A DNA stretch of 64,000 nucleotides. It comes from Prinsepia uniflora (Eukaryota; Streptophyta; Magnoliopsida; Rosales; Rosaceae). Below are positions 57,901 to 64,000 of the stretch, piece by piece (within the stretch, counting starts at the first letter, position 1; every line of letters starts with the position of its first letter). The stretch covers positions 56,201,056 through 56,265,055 of the forward strand of contig CM064871.1 of assembly GCA_032719365.1 (NCBI GenBank), in the 5' to 3' direction. Made by a program: the position numbers and the translations under genes. The notes under the pieces are model-generated. The model was not told where the DNA came from. It did not search any database and worked only from the letters and a program-made list of their open reading frames with translations.

Positions 57901-59389
57901 AAGCAAGATAACCCTGACACCCCTTCTGTAAGAGTTTAGTAGCTGTGAGTGCAGATATTACCTTGGGTGATGCGTCTCCACACTCTCCCTGAAATATCAC
58001 TTCCGGTAAGCCTGGACCTCTCAAAGTCAACCGCATGTTACCACAGTCGATGAGTGAATTGTACTCCGACAACCAATCAACTCCAAGTATCACATCGAAA
58101 TCGTGAACATTCATCAGGATTAAGTCTGCCGGAAATTCGACTCCCTCAATCTCCACAGGACAAGATCGTATCTCCTGGTTCACCCGGTAGGTCACACCCA
58201 TCGGTGTCCCCACTCCCATCTCGTGCTCAAGTGCGGTCACCTCTCGGTCCAACAGACTCGCACAACGCGGTGAAATAAAAGAATGAGTTGCCCCCGAATC
58301 CATCAATGCACGAACAACCATGCCATAAATATGTACAGTACCTGTCAACACTCCCGGAATGGATCTGGCCTGCTGCTGGGTAACAGCATAAACACGAGCC
58401 ATAGACTCTGCAGGTCGTCCCCGTCCTCTAGCCCCTCGATCACGGCCACGCACAACACCGCGTGTCCGGCTGCTGTCAGTCTGGGATGCTGTGCTCTGCG
58501 CTGGCGCAGTACTGCCGCGAATCAGTGGACACTCAGAAGCATAATGCCCCGGCTCCCCACAAGCGAAGCATGTGACCTCCCTAGGTCGACCCGAGTATCC
58601 TCCTGGTGAGATTCTCATCGGTGAGTAAGACCGCTGCCAAGCTCCAGAACGCTGTCCAGACCTCTGAGGACTCCTGAACTGACCAGAACGTCCTCGGCTG
58701 CCAGAAGACGAAGATCCACCAGAATGTCCTCCCTTCGAGCCACGACGGCCCTAAAATCCCAAGTGTGGGCGATCACGTCGCCGAGTCTCCCCCTCAGCTC
58801 GCTGACGAGCCAGGATACTGTTCTCAACCCTAGTCGCCGCATCAGTCAGATCCCTCATGGAAGCAAAGGGTGTTGCAGTCACCATCGCCTGAATCTCAGG
58901 TCGCAAGCCCCACTCAAATCTGCGACATCGATCTGCCTCGGTGATCACGAAGTTCTCAGCAAAGCGAGACAACATCAGGAAGGTCTCCTCGTACTCTGCT
59001 ACAGTCTAATCCCCCTGCCAGAGTTGCAGAAACTCCGCCTCACGGGCGTTGCGGAACGACCGTGGATAGAACTGGTTGAGAAACCGCTCTCGGAAGGTCT
59101 CCCATGGAATGGTGGGAACAGTCCAGCCGGCCCAAACAAGGTTGTGCCACCATCGATAGGCGCTCCCATCCAGTAGGAAAGTCGCCAGTACGACACGCTC
59201 CTCCGGAGGACAGTGCATGACCTCGAAAATCCTCTCCCAGCGGTCAATCCACTGGTGTGCTTCCTCAAGGTCGGTTCCCCCACTGAAGTGCGTAGCACCC
59301 AGGCGCTGAGCCCGCTCAATGCTCGCAGTGTCTCCATTTCCTCCATTGCCCTCGTCAACACGTGCACGGGGTTCACGTCGGGGAGGCAT
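54964..59389 (-). pseudogene. chromovirus gag-pol polyprotein (minus strand), multiply broken
   Basis: From ATG 59389 (MPPRREPRAR) to TAA 54964-54966. Gag matrix/capsid part to a TAG at about 59006 (..LWQGD*), a further gag piece (about 58975-58751), and a CCHC knuckle (CFACGEPGHYASEC, near 58575-58530). Then protease DSGATHSF (near 58300), the RT start through ..DLRSGYHQLRI and a TAG after GHYEF at 57392-57394. RT with FIDDILVYS follows (near 57300-57270), then a TGA after GLAGYYR (57026-57028), RNase H with two frameshifts (about 56730 and 56545), and an open stretch 56499-54964 with the integrase HHCC finger, complete D,D35E residues (MDFVF, VSDRDPRF, DGQSERTIQ) and chromodomain-like end (LWRNHEVEEATWEPEE). 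Compared with the plus-strand element it keeps DSG in protease but has more lesions. Confidence 0.92.
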
Positions 59390-59486
59390 ATCCAACTGTG
59401 AAGAGGCAAACAGGTTAAAAGACATCGAAAGCGACCATGTACAAAGTACAAACCGCTAACCTAGTACTCTGACCACTAACCCTAAT

Positions 59487-59498
59487 GCTCTGATACCA
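59487..59498 (-). other. primer-binding site (minus strand)
   Basis: Plus strand GCTCTGATACCA, i.e. TGGTATCAGAGC on the element strand, three bases inside the 5' LTR border; complementary to initiator tRNA-Met. Confidence 0.93.
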
Positions 59499-59501
59499 AG
59501 C

Positions 59502-62127
59502 TGACAGGACCCGTCCCAATCCCACTGGGACCACCCGGGGTCGTGACCCGCTCCCGTCTGACAATGACTCTAAACAGACCAAAATTACCCTTAAATAAAA
59601 ACCGAAGACTTAAATAGATAGATAACATACAAACACAGTGTTTAAAGTGATACTGTCAGACAAGGGGAAAGTAAAATACAACATGTGAGCACACTAGTCA
59701 GAGTACATTTATTCGGTGCTCAACCTACCCACAAGTGGGTGTACAGGTGCACAGCTAGGCAAACTAAACCTCTGCCTCCTCCTCCGGATCCTCCTCCTCT
59801 ATTGCCGTGTCAGGGTCTGGAGGGGTCAGTAAAACAAGGGTGAGTGGGCCAAAAATAACAGTTTAGAAATCAATATAATAATAAAATAATCATAAGGTTT
59901 TACCCCTCCGTTTTCCAAATCTTGCATGCAGTGAACACATAATATTATAATGAAATCATAACAAATGAACCACAATAATAATCGTAAGGTGAAACTAACA
60001 TATCAGTGCACTGTAAAACCCAACCCAAATGATGTCACGGTTCTAAGGCTACGCGTTGCCACTCAGGGTCTCACACCCGAGACTCTCTAGGTACATCAGC
60101 TCCCGGTATCCCGGTCACTGCCCGAGGTATATGAACATGCCTTCCTGAGAGTAAGCAGCCCAACGGGGGTCAACTCCACTCAGTCAGAGCCCCGTGACTA
60201 CTCCAGGGTCCACCCAGGCCAACGACCCTCCCTGGAGGAGACAATATACACAGGTAGGAAAGTACAGTACAATAACAGTATAGTTTACCCTATGTCCCCC
60301 CGGACATCCCAAACAAAATCCACATATAATCCAGACGGGTCTCATGCCCAAAACATTGTAATAACATATATAAGCAGTTTATAAGACTCATCAGTGGAAA
60401 TAGTAAAACAGTTTATGCATGCAAGCCTTTTATAAATCAAACAGCCCACTCACACTCGGTCCTTGCTGCTCAACGATCTCTATAAACCTGTATTATTACT
60501 CCTGAGGGTTACTTAAGGACCCTATAATATCAATACCAAGACCCTAGAACAGATCTGCCTCAAAAACGCATCCCGGGCACTATTCCCGGTGCTTCAAACC
60601 CCATTTTGACCAACATAACGATCTCCGATCGACACGAAACCACCTCCATTGGATCCGTATCGTCGAAACCTTGAAAATGGTACCATCCCCACCAAAATCA
60701 CTGTTCACACGCGCCCCCACGTGCCTGGTCAACGCGTGGGTCAACGCTGCTACAGTACCGCTGACGTCAGCAGTGACGTCATGCTGACGTCAGCATGACG
60801 TCATCACTGACACTTGTCAGGTGACACATGGCATGTTATGATTGGTCCCTGGTCTGACAATATCTGACAGGATGACGTCATCATGACGTCAGAAGTGACG
60901 TCAGCATGATGACGTCATCATGCTACAGTATCGGGTCAGACCCGTTTGACTGGAACAGGGTCGCCGTCGACCCACGGCTAGACCCGATTCAACCGTACGA
61001 TTCCGGCCACCATTTTCGACGGGGTTCATCCCTATAGGGTCGTCTAGGTCTGTTCTATGGTTCTACAACCTCAAAATGGAAAGAAAGTGGGAGAAAACTC
61101 ACCAGTTCTCCTCTGAAACTCACGGCCAAAGTCCGATCGCCTTCTCCGGTGATCCACGCCGTCTCCGTCGTCCAAACCAGTCGTGGTCGACTCGTCTCTC
61201 ACCCTAGAACATGTCTAACACCAAACAACTGAGTTCCTAGCACTAAAACAGGTTGGTCCGAAACAGGGGAGTAAAACGGGTTTTCGGGTTTTCAACCTTA
61301 CCGCCGCCGTGTCGCCGCCGCAGGCCGTGCCGTCGTCCAGTTAAGCTCCTGGGGTCCTCACGGTGTAGACTGGAGCTTCCCCTGCGTCGAGATGGTGTGG
61401 TTGTCGAGGTTTGCTTCTTGGACCCGTTTCCGTCGTGTTTCAGGTCTGAGTTTTTGGACGGGATTTCGGACGGGAAAATGGGCTGGTGGTGGCTGGTGGT
61501 TGCACGGGTTGTGAAGACCAGATGATGGTGGTGCTGTGGGTGGTCGTTTGGTGCGAAGAGGATGGCTGGTTCGTGTGTTTGGCTGGAGAGAAAATGGAAG
61601 AAATGCACGGGTTTGTGAGGGGATGAATGTGTGTGTTTGTAAGCAAAGGCAGACAGAGATCGTGCATGAACAAGGGAAATCAGAAGAAATGAAGGGCCAG
61701 GATTCAATCTGGCCAGAAATCCAAGGGCTAGAAACAATTGGAGGGAAAATAATTAATATAAAAATGAGTTAAATAGTGTAAATTGCTTTATTGGAATAGT
61801 AAGGCTTGGATGGGTGACACTTGTCACCAATCCATCGGTTTGATTTAAATATTAGGTTGGCATGGATTCCCGTAATAAATTAATATTTTATTCCGTTATT
61901 CTCGGTTCGTAAATTCCGCTAAAACGCTTCCTTGACCATAACTTCTTCATACGAACTCCGATTTCGGCGTGCCGCCTGTCTACGGATTCGTGACGTCCCG
62001 ACCTACGTCATAGTCATGGGTCAAAGTCCAAATTGTTGCCCGGGCCAAAAGTCAAAGTTTCCCCCCCTTCAGGGGCAAATAGTCTTTTTACATTAAAATA
62101 TTATTATTCTCGGTTCGGGTCGTTACA
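59502..62127 (-). repeat. 5' LTR of minus-strand chromovirus (2626 bp)
   Basis: Complete copy. Bracket sites GTGAGTGGGC (59840-59849) and GCCCACTCAC (60444-60453) are perfect inverted copies that both changed relative to the GGAC/GTCC version. GGGTCTCATGCCC stem at 60337-60349. TGACGTCA array at 60760-60925. A 164-codon minus-strand frame (61243-61737) is present also in the 3' LTR (54043-54537), as expected from recent LTR identity; it has no known motif. Confidence 0.92.
60760..60925. promoter_or_regulatory. TGACGTCA tandem array in LTR
   Basis: At least eight TGACG/CGTCA cores in about 165 bp, many as full TGACGTCA palindromes with ATGACGTCATCA contexts, plus a G-box-like CACATGGC (CACGTGGC in the 3' LTR copy, 53625). 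Tandem TGACG is the as-1 type site of TGA bZIP factors. Copy number differs between the two LTRs of the element, showing slippage. Confidence 0.65.
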
Positions 62128-62571
62128 TTTAAACTCAAAACATATCAATCGAGGGCCCTCCCCCCCGTCAATCAACCGAGTCTTTAAACTCAAAACCAGA
62201 TCCAGCGGTTTTTTTCTCTTTTTCGGGTCTTTAAACCCAAAACCACTTTTCCAATCAACAGTGAAAACCACAGAAAATCCCCATCTGAATTCGCAACAAT
62301 GATTCCGTAAGCTAGCATCTGGAACCATCATCCCGAACCCAAATCCAGATTTCCTTTCCAAGTCGCAAAACCAAATCCGAAATCTCATTTCCGAAATCCA
62401 GTTTGAAAACCGAAAGCTCGTTTACCGAAATCTCATAAACAGGGCTCCAAGCCCGAAATCACTTTACTGAAATCCATTTCAAATCCTTGAAATCAAATCA
62501 TTAAAATCATGCTCAAATCACAATAGAAATCGAAACCTCGTAAAACGTGTAATTACGTAAGTATCTTGAAA

Positions 62572-64000
62572 TGACACGACCCATCCCAATCCCCCCGGGA
62601 TTACCATGGAATGTGACGTGCTCCCGTCGGACAAGAGGCGTCCGACAAGGGATAACCGATTGCCTTTGCCCAACCGGGCTTCCAGAGTGCGTAAGGATCG
62701 ATGGAGGAGGTGTGCGATGCTCAAGTCTCTGCTGCAGTCGTATCCGGAATCAACCTGAAGGGCATTAAAAACAAAGCTGTGAGTGGACGAAAATAAACGA
62801 GTCTGTTAAAACATTTATAAGACATTTATGCCCCTCAGTAAAATCATATGCATGCACCAAAAACCAATAATCCCATATTTATTTAGAAATAACCAATAGG
62901 GCCTTAGCCCGGAAACCAAAGCATATTTTCAATTTCCAAAAGTAAATCCAAGAGTTATTTCATAAATCCAGTAATATAAACCATAAGGCATATAATAATA
63001 ACCATAACCATAATTTTAGTTGCTGCACTATACACTCCAATCCGACATCCCTGATGTCTGACGTCCCTGACGTCAATAAGGTCACAATCACAAGGCTACG
63101 CGTGCCACTCGGGTCTCAATTTCCGAGTTCAATCCCCGAACCCCGTTCGGGTACAGCATCCCCGATGCTTAGCGTCATAGACGCTGGACGTACTAGACGT
63201 CCGTGACCTCTCCGGGGTACCTCGCCGGAGGAGACAATATAATATGGAAGGATCTATACAGTGCAGTACCAAATACATTTTATAGATATCCACATGCAAA
63301 ACATATAGGTATACATAGATAAAATCCGAACCATTCGTTACGTTTCATCAAACGGGTCTCATGCCCAAATACCGTGAAACGTGCCATAACCGAAATATCA
63401 TCAAAACCATTTATAGATTCCAGCATGTGAACATATATAAAATGTAAACCAGAAACATTTATTCAATTCCATTTTAGGGTCCCCGACCCGCAATCACATG
63501 TAGAAATCAACTGGGCCCCTGGCCCGATTCCACAAGTTAACTGGGCCCCTGGCCCGATTTCATAATTCAACTGGGCCCCTGGCCCGATTTTACTTTATTC
63601 AAGTTCGTAACCGTTTCATGAAATCATATTCAACCACATTTATGGAAATCGGTGAAAATCCAGAAAATCTCGGTTTACGTGCAAATACGTAATTCACCTC
63701 GAAATGCGTGAAATCATTTTAAATTCACCGATATCCAAAGTAAATCATTTAATCATAATTATAACAATCATAAAACAGTTATGCATGCATCGAATTTATG
63801 AAACCAATGTCCACTCACAGACCGTTTAACCGAGCGCCTCGATACGCGTGCCATAGGCCCTCCCGGGCCACCTCACTATCACCGGGACTCCCAAACCTGT
63901 TCAAATCAATTTAGAGGATCACTAACCTCATCATTAACATCCTATTCAAGTCCCGTAATTTTCCCGAATTTTTAAGTATTTTTAAACCGGATTTAAAACC
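62572..64000 (-). mobile_element. minus-strand long LTR running off the window
   Basis: Starts TGACACGACCC at 62572 after tgaaa (62567-62571), a possible target duplication. Closest to the 11925-14502 LTR: the ACGTC-rich stretch at 63045-63215 mirrors 13830-14010. Bracket sites GTGAGTGGAC (62779-62788) and GTCCACTCAC (63809-63818) are perfect inverted copies. The right border lies beyond 64000. Confidence 0.85.
63508..63595. repeat. 30-bp tandem repeat with GGGCC-CCT-GGCCC hairpin, three copies
   Basis: Units at 63511, 63541 and 63571 share CAACTGGGCCCCTGGCCCGAT, each with a perfect 5-bp stem and 3-base loop (63513-63525, 63543-63555, 63573-63585). It lies between the bracket sites of the LTR, in the same place as the other stem-loop arrays. 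Confidence 0.92.

Larger units (their letters stand above)
53292..62127 (-). mobile_element. full-length Ty3/gypsy chromovirus (minus strand)
   Basis: Perfect duplication tttaa (53287-53291, 62128-62132). On the minus strand: 5' LTR 62127-59502, primer site, gag-pol 59389-54964, purine tract, 3' LTR 54928-53292. It is close kin to the 11925-21240 element but a separate lineage, with ~2% LTR divergence by eye. It inserted exactly into the TTTAA loop of a stem-loop unit of the host LTR. Gag-pol has stops and frameshifts. Confidence 0.93.
52540..62571 (-). mobile_element. minus-strand long LTR, split by a full-length element
   Basis: LTR sequence occupies 52540-53291 and 62128-62571 and is closest to the 2944-5903 and 21662-24819 LTRs. 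It starts TGTTAGGACCC (minus end GGGTCCTAACA). Stem-loops: AGGCCTGAGCCT (52986-52997), GGGAACTCAGTCCC (53023-53036), GAGTCTTTAAACTC (53256-53269, 62178-62191), GGGTCTTTAAACCC (62225-62238) and GGGCTCCAAGCCC (62442-62454). A second LTR interrupts it at 62572, so its start lies outside the window. Solo or not cannot be told. Confidence 0.8.

Noticed and set aside
63508..63595. CRISPR-like regular repeats
   Set aside because: Units are contiguous 30-bp tandem copies without unique spacers, in a plant LTR.
1..64000. A host operon-like, defence or biosynthetic gene system
   Set aside because: Every coding stretch traces to copia, chromovirus, CACTA or a small captured fragment; no cluster of host genes is present.

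Overview
This window is plant nuclear DNA (an angiosperm, most likely a eudicot; I cannot name the family). It is a nest of transposable elements. The markers are long-LTR Ty3/gypsy chromoviruses with a chromodomain-like C-terminus, a Ty1/copia relic, an array of very small LTR elements (TRIM type), a CACTA (En/Spm) transposon with a broken TNP2 transposase, and hAT- or MITE-like AACCGAACCG DNA. No intact host gene, rRNA or tRNA gene was found. Every substantial reading frame is transposon-derived, and all of them carry stops, frameshifts or insertions.

Layout, left to right. 1-1287: low-complexity and unassigned DNA. 1288-9616: a minus-strand, non-coding Tat/Ogre-like element with two ~1.7 kb terminal repeats; its left repeat is split by a ~3 kb solo LTR (2944-5903). 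About 10.1-40.3 kb: one Ty1/copia relic in at least four pieces (10650-11924, 21246-21661, 24825-25297, 35800-36811, then its 3' LTR to 40285). It is split by a nearly intact chromovirus (11925-21240, TSD tctaa), a solo LTR (21662-24819, TSD cacaa), a non-coding chromovirus derivative (25298-31830), a mosaic of older debris (31847-35790), and a tandem TRIM-like array inside the copia 3' LTR (36865-40197, TSD acgtc). 40990-51141: a CACTA element with hairpin-rich subterminal repeats, two spliced exon-like fragments of a palmitoyl-protein thioesterase gene, and a TNP2 pseudogene split by a minus-strand solo LTR (47507-50157, TSD agaaa). 51142-64000: LTR debris, then a minus-strand LTR (from 52540) holding a full-length minus-strand chromovirus (53292-62127, TSD tttaa) and a further LTR that runs off the window (from 62572).

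The order of events can be read from who interrupts whom: copia relic first, then chromovirus LTRs and the TRIM array; CACTA first, then its solo LTR; the minus LTR at 52540 first, then the 53292-62127 element. The two full-length chromoviruses look recent: LTR pairs differ by about 2% by eye, and one gag-pol frame is open except for three stop codons. Both have a single large deletion in the 3' LTR only.

The most unusual signal is inside the long LTRs. All related LTRs carry a block bracketed by a conserved inverted repeat (GTGAGTGGAC ... GTCCACTCAC). Within it are many short stem-loops whose two arms change together between copies, for example GAGT/ACTC, GGGT/ACCC, GGGC/GCCC and CAGT/ACTG around a constant TTTAAA core. 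The same block starts with a GTGAGT donor-like site and is followed by a conserved CCCTCCAG|GT acceptor-like site. This looks like a structured or spliced leader module that I do not recognise from described LTR elements.
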